The notes under the pieces were generated by a model. It was not told where the DNA came from. It worked only from the letters and a program-made list of their open reading frames with translations, and made no database searches. A stretch of 64,000 nucleotides of DNA from Fibrella rubiginis (GTDB lineage: Bacteria; Bacteroidota; Bacteroidia; Cytophagales; Spirosomataceae). The translations under genes were made by a program, and so were the position numbers. Location of the stretch: positions 248,001 through 312,000 of the forward strand of contig NZ_JAFMYV010000001.1 of the NCBI RefSeq assembly GCF_017353185.1. The letters run 5' to 3'. Below are positions 52,040-61,156 of the stretch, one piece after another; positions within the stretch are counted from its first letter, which is position 1; every line of letters starts with the position of its first letter.

Positions 52040-52999
52040 ATGCTTCGTAAACTTTACGTGATGTTGGGTGCCTGCCTGCTTTCGCTGCAAGCGTTTGGGC
52101 AACTGGACCCTCAGTTTAGTTTCTTTATGTTCACGCCCACATACCTAAATCCGGCAGCAGTTGGTGCTGAAGGCGTTACGCGGATTCAACTTATTCACCG
52201 CAGCCAATGGACGGGGTATCAGGCACCAAACAGTCCTGGCAGCGCTCCCACATCACAGCTGATAACGGCCGACCTGCCGCTTAATAAACTCAATAGTGGC
52301 GTGGGGATCTATGCGTTCAACGACGCCATTGGCCCGCAAACTAATCAGGCCGTCCAGTTGGCTTACTCGTATCGGTTTCCGCTGAAAAACGGCACATTCC
52401 GCGTTGGGGTGCAGGCGGGCCTACAAAGCCAGAAGATTGATTATTCAGGGATTATCCTGCCTACTGGTGGTCCCGATCCATTAGTACCAACAGGCCAGTA
52501 CTCGCAGTTTCAACCCGATTTTAGTGCGGGTCTGTATTACAGTACCGTCGACTATTGGGTGGGTGCCAGTGTGTTTCACCTGAATACGCCTGCTTATAAA
52601 TTAGGTACCGAACGGGGCATCAATCCTTTGGCCCGGACAGCCTATGTCTCGGCAGGCTACAAGTTGGGGCTAACGTATGCTATAGACCTGCAGCCGTCTA
52701 TCTTGTACCAATATGTTCAGGGCGACCAAAATGGATCAACGTTTGACATAAACCTGCTGGCTACCTACGATGGGCGCTACTCTGTTGGCGCTTCTTATCG
52801 CAAGCAGGAATCATTTACGGGCCTGGTTACGGCAAACGTACTGAACAACAAAGCACGGGTCGGCTTTGCCTATGATTTTGTTACGTACGGGCAGAACGCC
52901 AAACGACCCAGTTCATTTGAATTGCTGCTTAGCTATGTGCTGCCTGCCCCCAGTGCCACCCCCAAGCCAATTGTGCGCACGCCACGCTTCCGGTATTGA
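52040..52999 (+). CDS. porP: PorP/SprF-family outer-membrane protein of type IX secretion
   Basis: 319 residues with a signal peptide (LQAFGQ, cut near residue 21). The PorP/SprF opening is clear: LDPQFSFFMFTPTYLNPAAVG. A 14-stranded barrel is expected. Members attach gliding adhesins or type IX cargo at the outer membrane, often next to gldKLMN. Here it precedes gldK by about 230 nt and probably shares a transcript or regulator with it; the intervening sequence shows no gene. Confidence 0.9.
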   Translation: MLRKLYVMLGACLLSLQAFGQLDPQFSFFMFTPTYLNPAAVGAEGVTRIQLIHRSQWTGYQAPNSPGSAPTSQLITADLPLNKLNSGVGIYAFNDAIGPQTNQAVQLAYSYRFPLKNGTFRVGVQAGLQSQKIDYSGIILPTGGPDPLVPTGQYSQFQPDFSAGLYYSTVDYWVGASVFHLNTPAYKLGTERGINPLARTAYVSAGYKLGLTYAIDLQPSILYQYVQGDQNGSTFDINLLATYDGRYSVGASYRKQESFTGLVTANVLNNKARVGFAYDFVTYGQNAKRPSSFELLLSYVLPAPSATPKPIVRTPRFRY

Positions 53000-53225
53000 T
53001 GTATCACTTTCGTGGAAAACAGGGTCAGATGGGCATTCATCAACATTTTGGCTCTATTCTTGTTAGGCAGTTTGCAGCCTCCACGCTAATTTTGACGGTT
53101 AACCGTTTCTGCTTTTACTGGTATGCCAGTGCGCTACCAGCGAATTAAACCAGTCTATACAATAAGCCAGCGTATTTTCGTTCTTACGACAGGTCTTGCA
53201 AAAGTTTTTTATGCTTTCTACAAAT

Positions 53226-54377
53226 ATGAAATCGAACCGAATGCCAGCACTCTTTTTCCGAGGTGTATGGGTTGTGGCGGCAGTTTTGGCTCTGCAAAGT
53301 TGCGGCTTTGTAAAGTCGAAATTTGGAGGTGGAAAAAAGGGTGACGTTGGCGTGGCCAATGGCGAAGTTGTAGCCACGGCACGTCCTGGCTATAAGCAAA
53401 CTACGCCATTTGGTATGGTGCTGGTGCCATCGGGCTCGTTCATTATGGGTCAGGCTGACGAAGATGTGGCGGCTACGCAAATCAACATGAACCGGCGTGT
53501 AACCATCAGTTCGTTCTATATGGACGACACCGAAATTACCAACCACGAATACCGTCAGTATGTAAATGCACTGTTAGCCGACTCAGCTTCAACTATTGGT
53601 GAAGAAGAGATCATGGCCAAATATTATCCCGATACGGCAGTCTGGAAAAATGACTTTACCTACCACAATGGTGACCCTATGCTGGAGTACTATTACGGTC
53701 ATCCAGCGTTCGATACTTACCCGGTAGTGGGTGTTAGCTGGAAGGCGGCGCAGCATTTCTGCCAGTGGCGTACCAATCTCTACAATGACTACCGTAGTAA
53801 AGAGGGTATGTTCAACTCACCCCGGTTCCGGTTGCCATCGGAAGCTGAGTGGGAGTGGGCTGCCCGTGGTGGTAAGCAGGGTGCCAAATACCCCTGGGGT
53901 AATCCTTACGTAGCCAATGGCAAAGGTTGTTACCTGGCTAACTTCAAGCCTCAGCGTGGCAACTTTGATGCCGACGGCTACCCATATACTGCCCCTGCCA
54001 ACAAGTTCAACCCCAACGAGTACGGCCTCTACAACATGGCTGGCAACGTGGCTGAATGGTGCCGCGATGCCTACGCTGAAAACTCGAACGCCATTGTGTG
54101 GGACATGAACCCAGATAACCAAAACGCCGATGAACCCCGTAAGGTGGTGCGTGGTGGTTCGTGGAAAGACATTGCCTATTATCTGGAATCAGGTACGCGT
54201 ACTTACGAAGACGAAAACTCGCGTCGGTCATACATTGGCTTCCGTTCGGTGATGGACAATCTGGAAGGCCGTACCGCAACAGCCCGTGGTGGCCGTCAGT
54301 CGGCAAGCACCCGTTCGTCTAAATTATCGAAGTCAGCCAAAGGCGGTAGCGGCACGGGTATGCGTGGCAGCAAATAG
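53226..54377 (+). CDS. gldK: Gliding motility / type IX secretion lipoprotein GldK
   Basis: 383 residues from the ATG at 53226; ATG at 53211 and TTG at 53196 are possible alternatives. A lipoprotein signal ends at Cys26 (ALQSCGFVK). The formylglycine-generating-enzyme (sulfatase-modifying factor) fold fills residues about 70-350 with FGMVLVPSGSFIMGQ, FYMDDTEITNHEYRQYV, RLPSEAEWEWAARGG, YNMAGNVAEWC and VVRGGSWKDIAYYLESGTR. GldK/PorK forms the periplasmic ring of the type IX secretion machine with GldN. First gene of gldKLMN. Confidence 0.96.
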   Translation: MKSNRMPALFFRGVWVVAAVLALQSCGFVKSKFGGGKKGDVGVANGEVVATARPGYKQTTPFGMVLVPSGSFIMGQADEDVAATQINMNRRVTISSFYMDDTEITNHEYRQYVNALLADSASTIGEEEIMAKYYPDTAVWKNDFTYHNGDPMLEYYYGHPAFDTYPVVGVSWKAAQHFCQWRTNLYNDYRSKEGMFNSPRFRLPSEAEWEWAARGGKQGAKYPWGNPYVANGKGCYLANFKPQRGNFDADGYPYTAPANKFNPNEYGLYNMAGNVAEWCRDAYAENSNAIVWDMNPDNQNADEPRKVVRGGSWKDIAYYLESGTRTYEDENSRRSYIGFRSVMDNLEGRTATARGGRQSASTRSSKLSKSAKGGSGTGMRGSK

Positions 54378-54434
54378 ACCTCAACATCCCTTACCCAATC
54401 ACTTTATATTCTTTAATCATCTGTAAACCAACTC

Positions 54435-55256
54435 ATGGCAGCAGGAAAAGTAAATTTCTTTTGGGACCGTCTCGTTCCTACCGTTTATAGTGCTGGGGCC
54501 GCCGTTGTAATTTTCGGCGCCTGGGCAAAGATTACCCACAATGAGCAATTCGGCTTTATGCTGACCGTCGGCCTGCTAACGGAAGTTGTTATTTTCGCCT
54601 TGTATGCTATTCAAAGTTTCACCCAGCCCGTAGCAACCGGTGAGGACTATGCCTGGGAGCGTGTATACCCCGAATTAGCGCCTGATTATAAAGGTGAAGC
54701 CCGCAAGGCAGTTGCCAGCCCACAGGCCAATGGCTTGACTGCTAACATGGATCAGATGCTGGCACAAGCCAAAATTACTCCCGACGTATTTGAGAAACTG
54801 GGATCAGGTTTTCAGAACCTGAACAGCACAGTGTCTAAGCTAACGGACTTAACCGACGCTACCGTAGCTACCAACGACTACGCCCGTAACGTGAAGTCTG
54901 CTTCGGGATCAATCTCGGAGATGAACAAATCATACGGTACGGCTATTACGGCGATGAACTCAATGGCCGACGCTACTACCGACGCTAAAGATTACCGCGA
55001 TCAGTTCCAGAAGGTGACCAAAAACATGGGAGCCCTGAATGCCGTGTATGAATTGGAGTTGCAGGATACCAATAAGCACCTGAAAGCGATGAATGCTTTC
55101 TACGGTAACCTTACCAGTGCCATGCAGAATATGGCCGATGCCAGCAAAGACACGCAGCAGTTTAAGAGTGAGCTCTCGAAACTGACCAGCAATCTGGCTT
55201 CGTTGAATAACGTATACGGCAGCATGCTGACTGCCATGCGCGGAGGAAATCAATAA
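54435..55256 (+). CDS. gldL: Gliding motility / type IX secretion inner-membrane protein GldL
   Basis: 273 residues. Two N-terminal membrane helices (about 15-35 and 42-62, in AAVVIFGAWAKITHNEQFGFMLTVGLL) are followed by a long helical cytoplasmic tail. GldL and GldM form the proton-driven motor of the type IX system; a buried Glu (in LLTEVVIFAL) in helix 2 is a candidate proton-path residue, as in the solved structures. A short inverted repeat (55260-55343) follows it before gldM. Confidence 0.96.
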   Translation: MAAGKVNFFWDRLVPTVYSAGAAVVIFGAWAKITHNEQFGFMLTVGLLTEVVIFALYAIQSFTQPVATGEDYAWERVYPELAPDYKGEARKAVASPQANGLTANMDQMLAQAKITPDVFEKLGSGFQNLNSTVSKLTDLTDATVATNDYARNVKSASGSISEMNKSYGTAITAMNSMADATTDAKDYRDQFQKVTKNMGALNAVYELELQDTNKHLKAMNAFYGNLTSAMQNMADASKDTQQFKSELSKLTSNLASLNNVYGSMLTAMRGGNQ

Positions 55257-55259
55257 ACA

Positions 55260-55343
55260 GGTCAAAGTCCAAAAGTCCGGTGTCTAAAGTTTTCCTGACG
55301 GAAGAATCTTCTCTGGAAAAACGATAGAGACTGGACTTTGAAC
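55260..55343. repeat. Imperfect inverted repeat between gldL and gldM
   Basis: Left arm 55260-55294 and right arm 55314-55343 pair imperfectly (CAAAGTCCAAAAGTCC...GGAAAA; GACTGGACTTTG). The words AAAGTCCA and GTGTCTAAAG belong to the same vocabulary as the repeats at 3627, 35648 and 58131. It lies within the gld operon, 37 nt before the gldM start. Confidence 0.6.
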
Positions 55344-55378
55344 TCATTCAAATCAAACTCATTTAAGCTATACAATCC

Positions 55379-56980
55379 ATGGCAGGTGGAAAAGAGACAC
55401 CCCGTCAGAAAATGATCGGGATGATGTATCTGGTATTGACCGCACTCCTTGCGTTGCAGGTGACGTCGGCCATTCTGGAGAAATTTGTCCTGCTCAACAA
55501 TTCATTAGAGACATCTACTGGTTCGAGCAACCGGGTGAATCAGGAGACGGTTGAGAAGATAAAACAGGCCGTAAGTAAATCAGGAAACCGTCCTGCTGAC
55601 GTTGCTGTGATGGCACAAGCTGATCAGGTTCGGAAGACTTCGTCGGAATTGGTAGCCGAAATAGATCGGCTCAAACAACAAATTACCGTTGAGGCAGGAG
55701 GCGGAACTGACGAGCAGGGTAACATCAAAAACTTGAGCGAAGAAGAAAAAGTAGCTCAGATTATGATCAAAGGCGAAAGCCGCAATGGTGAGGCCTACAA
55801 ATTGCAGAAGACATTGAACGCCTATACTGAGTCAATGTCTAAAATCGGTAACGCTAAATACGGGTCTATGGCCCTGGACGGCAAAGATGATCCTATTGCC
55901 AGCCGGTCGAAAGATCAGAAAGGTAAAGATTTTGCCAACCTGAATTTTGCCCAGACGCCGGTCCCGGCTGCGCTCGCAGTATTAAGCCAGAAGCAGTCTG
56001 ATGTGCGTCGGGTTGAAGGTGAAGTGCTTGACTACCTGGCTACCAAAGTTGGTGCGCAGGACGTTAAGTTCGACAAGATCATGGCCATGCTGAGCATGGA
56101 GTCGAAAGTAGTGGTAGCCGGTACCAAGTTTAAGGGCGAAATGTTCCTGGCGGCTTCCTCATCGGGCATTCAGCCCCGTATGAGCCTCAACGGCGGTCCT
56201 GTTCGGATGGATAATGGCAAAGGCATCATTGAATTTACTGCGCAGGGAGGGGGCAACTACGATAAGCAGGGCCTCTCACGTCGAGTGCTATCAGGATCCA
56301 TTTCGTATAACGCACCTGACGGTACAGTAAAAACGGTGCCGATGCAGGCTGAATACTTTGTGGCGAAGCCGTCGTATCAGGTAGAAACTGGTACCATGCC
56401 GCCCTTGTATTTAGGTTGTGCCAATAAGCTGAGCATTCAAAGCCCGCAGTTGGGAGCTTTATGGAATCCAAGCTTCCCAGCGGAAGGAGCTACAGTTATT
56501 CAATCAGGGGAACGGGGTAAGATCACTGTGGTACCTAATTCGCAACGTGTACGGCTAAGTGTTGTTAATGCAGGTACTACACTAGGTAGTGAAGATTTTA
56601 AAGTAAACCGGGTACCACGGCCTACGATTGTGTACTATGTGGGTGGAAATAGGGTAACGGACCCACGTGGTGTGCCAGCCAATGCCGCACGTAGCCTTCG
56701 TGTCGATGCTGAGCCTGACCCTAGCTTCGCCGCCTACTCACCGCAAGACGCTAACTTCCGAGTAACAGGCGTTACGGTTAACTTAGCACGGGGTACTAAA
56801 CGTGTTGTTGGTCCCATTTCTTTAGGTGCTGGTGGTGGTTCGTTAGGTGCTATGGCCGCAGAAATGCAGCCAGGAGATCGGATTACGATTCAGTTAGATG
56901 GTGTGCAACGGCGTAATTTCCGTGGGGAAATTAGTGATGTACCAATGGGCACTCAACTCCAGGTAATATCCTTGTATTAA
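55379..56980 (+). CDS. gldM: Gliding motility / type IX secretion motor protein GldM
   Basis: 533 residues. A single N-terminal membrane helix (about 14-35, MIGMMYLVLTALLALQV) is followed by the long periplasmic region in four domains. Family features are the LVLTALLALQVTSAILEKFV opening, the helical first domain to about 230, and three Ig-like domains to the C-terminus (VPMGTQLQVISLY). GldM couples the GldL motor to the GldKN ring. The downstream hairpin (56985-57012) separates it from gldN. Confidence 0.96.
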   Translation: MAGGKETPRQKMIGMMYLVLTALLALQVTSAILEKFVLLNNSLETSTGSSNRVNQETVEKIKQAVSKSGNRPADVAVMAQADQVRKTSSELVAEIDRLKQQITVEAGGGTDEQGNIKNLSEEEKVAQIMIKGESRNGEAYKLQKTLNAYTESMSKIGNAKYGSMALDGKDDPIASRSKDQKGKDFANLNFAQTPVPAALAVLSQKQSDVRRVEGEVLDYLATKVGAQDVKFDKIMAMLSMESKVVVAGTKFKGEMFLAASSSGIQPRMSLNGGPVRMDNGKGIIEFTAQGGGNYDKQGLSRRVLSGSISYNAPDGTVKTVPMQAEYFVAKPSYQVETGTMPPLYLGCANKLSIQSPQLGALWNPSFPAEGATVIQSGERGKITVVPNSQRVRLSVVNAGTTLGSEDFKVNRVPRPTIVYYVGGNRVTDPRGVPANAARSLRVDAEPDPSFAAYSPQDANFRVTGVTVNLARGTKRVVGPISLGAGGGSLGAMAAEMQPGDRITIQLDGVQRRNFRGEISDVPMGTQLQVISLY

Positions 56981-56984
56981 CGCA

Positions 56985-57012
56985 CTAAAAACGGCCTTCG
57001 GGCCGTTTTTAG
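56985..57012 (+). terminator. Intrinsic terminator or attenuator between gldM and gldN
   Basis: CTAAAAACGGCC and its exact complement enclose the stable tetraloop TTCG, with a T-run in the right arm. It starts 5 nt after the gldM stop and lies 11 nt before the gldN start. Its position inside an operon suggests that it lowers gldN expression, and the T5 stretch fits a termination site. Confidence 0.85.
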
Positions 57013-57022
57013 ACTATATCAC

Positions 57023-58120
57023 ATGCAGCATTTCACAGCGATGAAGCAAGCAACACTCACCCGGTCCATGATTCTGTCGGCTACCGCTTTACTAGCACTA
57101 GCTGGTACGGGAGCCATGGCTCAGGAACGTGACAACCGGAAAGCAAACTCCATGTCGGTGCGTCCCATTGACGACAGCGATATTATGATGAAGAAAACGC
57201 TATGGCGCCGTATCGACTTGAAAGAGACGCAGAATGCCAGCATGTTTTCAAAGAATAACGAGATTACAAAGTACCTGATGGATGCCGTGAAGGCGGGTTT
57301 ATTAGATGCTTACGAAAATGACTCGTGTACCCGAAAAGTAGACCCTGCCAAATTTCATGAACGGCTGTTAGTACCTAACCAGGAAGGTGGCCTGTCGAAG
57401 GAAGAAATTGAAGCCGGCTTCGGTAAGACAGACGCTGGCGCGGGCGGTAAGGACGACGGTTGGGGAAACCCAACGAAGCAGGATCCCAAGAAACCTGCTG
57501 CTAAAAAACCTGTCGATGATGGTTGGGGTACGCCTGCGCCCAAAGCCGCTGCGAAACCTGCTGACGACGGCTGGGGAACCCCAGCTAAGAAGGTAGCCAC
57601 CGGGAAGAAGGGTAAGAAGGGTGCAAAAACCACTCAGCCAGTAGTAGCCAAAGTAGACACTGTGGCTGCACCCGTTAGCAGTACGGCACCCACTTTCTCT
57701 GGAGACGAGCGTTTTGCCAAAGAATTCTCGGTGTTGGAAGTGAAAGAAGACTGGATTTTTGACAAAAAACGGTCACGCCTATACTATGATATTCAAACGG
57801 TAACCATGTTGTTGCCCGCTGATAAAAACGTAGCTGGTTTTGAAGTACCAGTGGCTTCGTTCAAATACAAGGACCTGGATAAGCTGTTCCGGTCTGACCC
57901 GAAGAAGTTTATCTGGTATAACCCACAAAACCAGGCGCAACACAAGAATCTAGCTGATGCCTTCGACCTGCGTTTGTTCTATGGCCGGATCACGAAAGTG
58001 GCTAATCCGGAAGACAAGGAACTGGTTGGTCTCTATGGTAGCGACAAAGAAGGTCTGCTGAAATCGTACCAGACTGAATACGAACTCATGGAACTGGAGC
58101 ACGGTCTCTGGGAATATTAG
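57023..58120 (+). CDS. gldN: Gliding motility / type IX secretion ring protein GldN, with DDGWG repeat linker
   Basis: 365 residues from the ATG at 57023; ATG at 57041 would remove six residues and gives a cleaner signal peptide (cut near GAMAQE). The family core is at residues 45-135 (MSVRPIDDSDIMMKKTLWRR) and 225-365. In between (about 136-226) lies a low-complexity Lys/Ala/Pro-rich insert with three copies of the octamer DDGWG(N/T)P at residues 143-150, 164-171 and 180-187. It lengthens the protein relative to most GldN. The core binds GldK to form the periplasmic ring. Ends the gldKLMN operon. Confidence 0.95.
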   Translation: MQHFTAMKQATLTRSMILSATALLALAGTGAMAQERDNRKANSMSVRPIDDSDIMMKKTLWRRIDLKETQNASMFSKNNEITKYLMDAVKAGLLDAYENDSCTRKVDPAKFHERLLVPNQEGGLSKEEIEAGFGKTDAGAGGKDDGWGNPTKQDPKKPAAKKPVDDGWGTPAPKAAAKPADDGWGTPAKKVATGKKGKKGAKTTQPVVAKVDTVAAPVSSTAPTFSGDERFAKEFSVLEVKEDWIFDKKRSRLYYDIQTVTMLLPADKNVAGFEVPVASFKYKDLDKLFRSDPKKFIWYNPQNQAQHKNLADAFDLRLFYGRITKVANPEDKELVGLYGSDKEGLLKSYQTEYELMELEHGLWEY

Positions 58121-58130
58121 GGGGTTTAAC

Positions 58131-58209
58131 GTTTAACGTCTAAGGTCCAAAGTTGCTTCGCGCCCTGCTTTTCCGGGCGCGAAGCAACTTTGGACCTTAG
58201 ACGTTAAAC
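58131..58209. terminator. Perfect 35-bp-arm inverted repeat between gldN and uvrC
   Basis: Arms 58131-58165 and 58175-58209 are exact reverse complements over 35 bp with a 9-nt loop. They carry GTTTAACGTCTAAGGTCCAAAG and TTGCTTCGCGCCC. A TCTTTTTT run follows on the plus strand. The genes on either side are convergent, so it fits a bidirectional terminator built from the recurring 'TCTAAGGTCCA' words. Confidence 0.95.
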
Positions 58210-58215
58210 TCTTTT

Positions 58216-60027
58216 TTACCCTACTTCCTGCGCCTCAAAGTATTCTTTTACCTTCTTCGCCCTGTCGAGGCCAATGACCTCGCCGATGGCTTCCACACTG
58301 GCTTCGCGGATTTTGCTCACACCTTTGAAATAGGTAAGCAGTTTAGCCGTGGTTTTCTTACCTACGCCTTCAATACTTTCCAGTTCACTGATAAGACTGT
58401 TCCGACTACGTTTGTCGCGGTGATGGGTGATACCAAACCGGTGGGCTTCGTCGCGGCATTGCTGGATCAATTTGAGCGACTCTGATTTCTTGTCGAGATA
58501 GAGCGGGAGTGTATCTTCCGGGAAATAGATCTCTTCCAGCCGCTTGGCAATGCCGATAATCGGGATCTGACCGTAGAGATTTAATTCTTTAAGGGCATCG
58601 CAGGCGGCAGATAGCTGCCCCTTGCCACCGTCAATGACAATAAGGTCGGGGAGGGGGCCTTTTTCTTCCAGCATCCGCGTATACCGACGTGTAACCACCT
58701 CGTGCATACTGGCGAAGTCGTTAGGGCCAACCACAGTTTTGATACTATAATGCCGGTACTCCTTGGTGGCTGGTTTGCCATCGATGAAACACACCATGGC
58801 CGATACCGGGTTGGTACCCTGCGTGTTGGAGTTGTCAAAGCATTCAATACGCCGGGGCAGGTTTTTCAACTGCAAATCCTGCTTCAACCGAATCAGCACC
58901 CGATCTTTCTTCGATGCGTTGGCCGTTGATTCGGCTGCCTGACGGTCCTGCCGTTCGCGCCGGAAATAGAGCACATTTTTAAGCGACATTTCCAGCAGTT
59001 TCCGCTTATCGCCGATCTGGGGAACGGTAATTTCGGCCTTCAGGTCAGTCTCTAGCGGAATATTGGTGATGATTTCTTTAGCCTGACTTCCATATTGCTC
59101 GCGGAATTCGATGATCATCATCGTGAGCAGATCGGCGTCGGTTTCTTCCAGCTTTTTCTTGATCTCGACCGTATGCGTCTGGATGATCGTTCCGTTGACC
59201 ACTTTCATGAAGTTGACGTACGCCGCCACTTCGTCAGACGCAATGGTGAATACATCGGCATCAGCAATCTTGGGGTTCACTACCGTCGATTTGCTCTGGA
59301 ACCGTTGCAGCACGTCCATTTTGTCTTTATACTGCTGCGCCTGCTCAAACGCCATGCTATTGGCCGCTTCCACCATCCGGTTCTTAAAATATTCCTGGGC
59401 AGGCTTGAGCTGTCCCTTCAGAATGGAATGAATCTGCTCGATGTCGGCGTCATATTCAGCTTCGCCCTGCTTGCCTTCGCAGGGGCCTTTGCAGTTACCG
59501 ATATGGTATTCCAGGCACACTTTAAACTTGCCCGCTTCAATGTTTTCCTGGGTCAGGTTGTAGTTGCAGGTGCGTAGCGTGAAGAGTTGGCTAAACATCT
59601 CCAGCACCGTATACATGGGCTTCAGGTTGGCAAACGGCCCATAGTAGGTGCCCTTTCCCCGCTCAATGCGCCGGGTTGTTACCACGCGTGGAAATGGCTC
59701 ATCGGTCACGCAGATGAAAGGGTACGTCTTGTCGTCGCGCAGGAGAATATTGTAGCGCGGCTGGTAGCGTTTAATCAGCTGGTTTTCCAGCAGCAACGCA
59801 TCGAATTCGGTGTGCACTATGGTGAACTCGATCTTGCGAATCTGGCTCACCAACCGCTGCGTTTTGCGGTCGTGCTGGTTCGATTTGACAAAGTAGCTAC
59901 TGACCCGATTCTTGAGATCTTTGGCCTTGCCAACGTAAATAACTTCGCCGCTGGCATCGAAATAACGGTACACACCCGGCTCGTGTGGTACGCGGGCTAA
60001 CTCAGATTTATAGTCGAAGGCTGGCAT
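58216..60027 (-). CDS. uvrC: Excinuclease ABC subunit C
   Basis: 603 residues. The GIY-YIG domain is at the start (EPGVYRYFDASGEVIYVGKAKDLKNRV), the UvrB-binding UVR segment is at about residues 205-240 (MVEAANSMAFEQAQQYKDKMDVL), the RNase-H-like endonuclease half follows (RIECFDNSNTQGTNPVSAMVCF, LIVIDGGKGQL), and a C-terminal helix-hairpin-helix pair closes it (LESIEGVGKKTTAKLLTYF). UvrC makes both incisions in nucleotide excision repair. Its start overlaps the end of the glycerate kinase gene by 20 nt. Confidence 0.97.
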   Translation of the reverse strand: MPAFDYKSELARVPHEPGVYRYFDASGEVIYVGKAKDLKNRVSSYFVKSNQHDRKTQRLVSQIRKIEFTIVHTEFDALLLENQLIKRYQPRYNILLRDDKTYPFICVTDEPFPRVVTTRRIERGKGTYYGPFANLKPMYTVLEMFSQLFTLRTCNYNLTQENIEAGKFKVCLEYHIGNCKGPCEGKQGEAEYDADIEQIHSILKGQLKPAQEYFKNRMVEAANSMAFEQAQQYKDKMDVLQRFQSKSTVVNPKIADADVFTIASDEVAAYVNFMKVVNGTIIQTHTVEIKKKLEETDADLLTMMIIEFREQYGSQAKEIITNIPLETDLKAEITVPQIGDKRKLLEMSLKNVLYFRRERQDRQAAESTANASKKDRVLIRLKQDLQLKNLPRRIECFDNSNTQGTNPVSAMVCFIDGKPATKEYRHYSIKTVVGPNDFASMHEVVTRRYTRMLEEKGPLPDLIVIDGGKGQLSAACDALKELNLYGQIPIIGIAKRLEEIYFPEDTLPLYLDKKSESLKLIQQCRDEAHRFGITHHRDKRSRNSLISELESIEGVGKKTTAKLLTYFKGVSKIREASVEAIGEVIGLDRAKKVKEYFEAQEVG

Positions 60028-61144
60028 GATTGGTTAACAAGCGCACCACATTAAAGGTTGCCCCCATCAGGTCGCCAGCGGCTGTCAAAACGGCCTCTTT
60101 AAGCTGCTGAGGCCGATTTAGCACCGAAAAAGCAGCCAACAACCCCAGTTCCCGAATCTCTTGAGGGGTCAGGGTGAGGGTGCCGCAGAGGGCCACCACC
60201 GGTACCCCCGCCCGCTCGGCCCGCCGACAAATGCCTGCAATAAGTTTGCCCTGCGCCGTTTGCTGGTCGAGTTTGCCTTCGCCCGTCAGGATCAGGTCGA
60301 TATTTGCTACATGCTGATCAAAAGCGACGGCGTCCAGCACCACGTCGACCCCAGGTTCCAGCGTGGCGCCCAGGAAGGTGATCAGGCCGTAGCCCAGTCC
60401 GCCCGCTGCACCCGCCCCCGGCATGGCGACATGGCTCAGGCCCAATTGCTGTTGCACGACGTGGTCAAGGTGCTTTAGACCAACGTCGAGTTGACCAACC
60501 TGTGCTGGGGTAGCCCCTTTTTGGGGGGCAAACATCACAGCTGCACCGGTTGGTCCATACAGTGGATTTTGCACGTCGCAGGCCACGCGGAAGCGAACAG
60601 GTAGGGGTGCAGCCGGTGGAACCAGCTGCGCGATCTTTGTTAGCGTGCCACCCGTTGGTATAAATGATTGGCCGGCCGCATCCAGAAATTGCCAGCCCAA
60701 TGCCGCCGCCAGCCCCGTTCCACCGTCGGTAGTGGCCGTGCCACCAAGGCCAAGCACGATGGTCCTGGCTCCGCTGGTTATAGCTTGCTGAATAAGTTGG
60801 CCCAGCCCGTGGGTGGTCGCAATTGTTGTGTTGCGTTCCGGTGTAGCCAGCAAAGCAAGCCCCGCCGCTGCCGCACTGTCGATAAACGCCGTTTGCCCAT
60901 CCGGCGAAAGACCGAAACCAGCCTCTGTTAACTTAAAAAGTGGGTTATGGACGGGTGTAGTGTGCCAGCTGCCTTGTGTGGCTAGCGTCAACAACTCAGC
61001 CGTTCCTTCGCCACCATCAGCCATGGGGAGAGCCGTGATCTGCGCATCGGGTAGCGCCAACCGGATGCCCGCCTCCATCGCCGCGCATGCCTCCGCTGCT
61101 GACAGTGAACTACGAAATTTATCAGGAGCCAGTAAGAAGCGCAT
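60008..61144 (-). CDS. Glycerate 2-kinase (GarK/GlxK family)
   Basis: 378 residues, the usual length. The family opening FLLAPDKFRSSLSAAEACAAMEAG is at the start, the substrate- and nucleotide-binding LPMADGGEGTAELL and GLGGTATTDGGTGLAAALG follow, and the C-terminal lobe has ILTGEGKLDQQTAQGK. It phosphorylates glycerate with ATP on the path of glyoxylate or glycerate use. Other genes of that path are not in the window. It starts 12 nt after the penicillin-binding protein gene and overlaps uvrC, so the three may be one transcript. Confidence 0.94.
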   Translation of the reverse strand: MRFLLAPDKFRSSLSAAEACAAMEAGIRLALPDAQITALPMADGGEGTAELLTLATQGSWHTTPVHNPLFKLTEAGFGLSPDGQTAFIDSAAAAGLALLATPERNTTIATTHGLGQLIQQAITSGARTIVLGLGGTATTDGGTGLAAALGWQFLDAAGQSFIPTGGTLTKIAQLVPPAAPLPVRFRVACDVQNPLYGPTGAAVMFAPQKGATPAQVGQLDVGLKHLDHVVQQQLGLSHVAMPGAGAAGGLGYGLITFLGATLEPGVDVVLDAVAFDQHVANIDLILTGEGKLDQQTAQGKLIAGICRRAERAGVPVVALCGTLTLTPQEIRELGLLAAFSVLNRPQQLKEAVLTAAGDLMGATFNVVRLLTNHASLRL

Positions 61145-61156
61145 AGATTACTGCCG

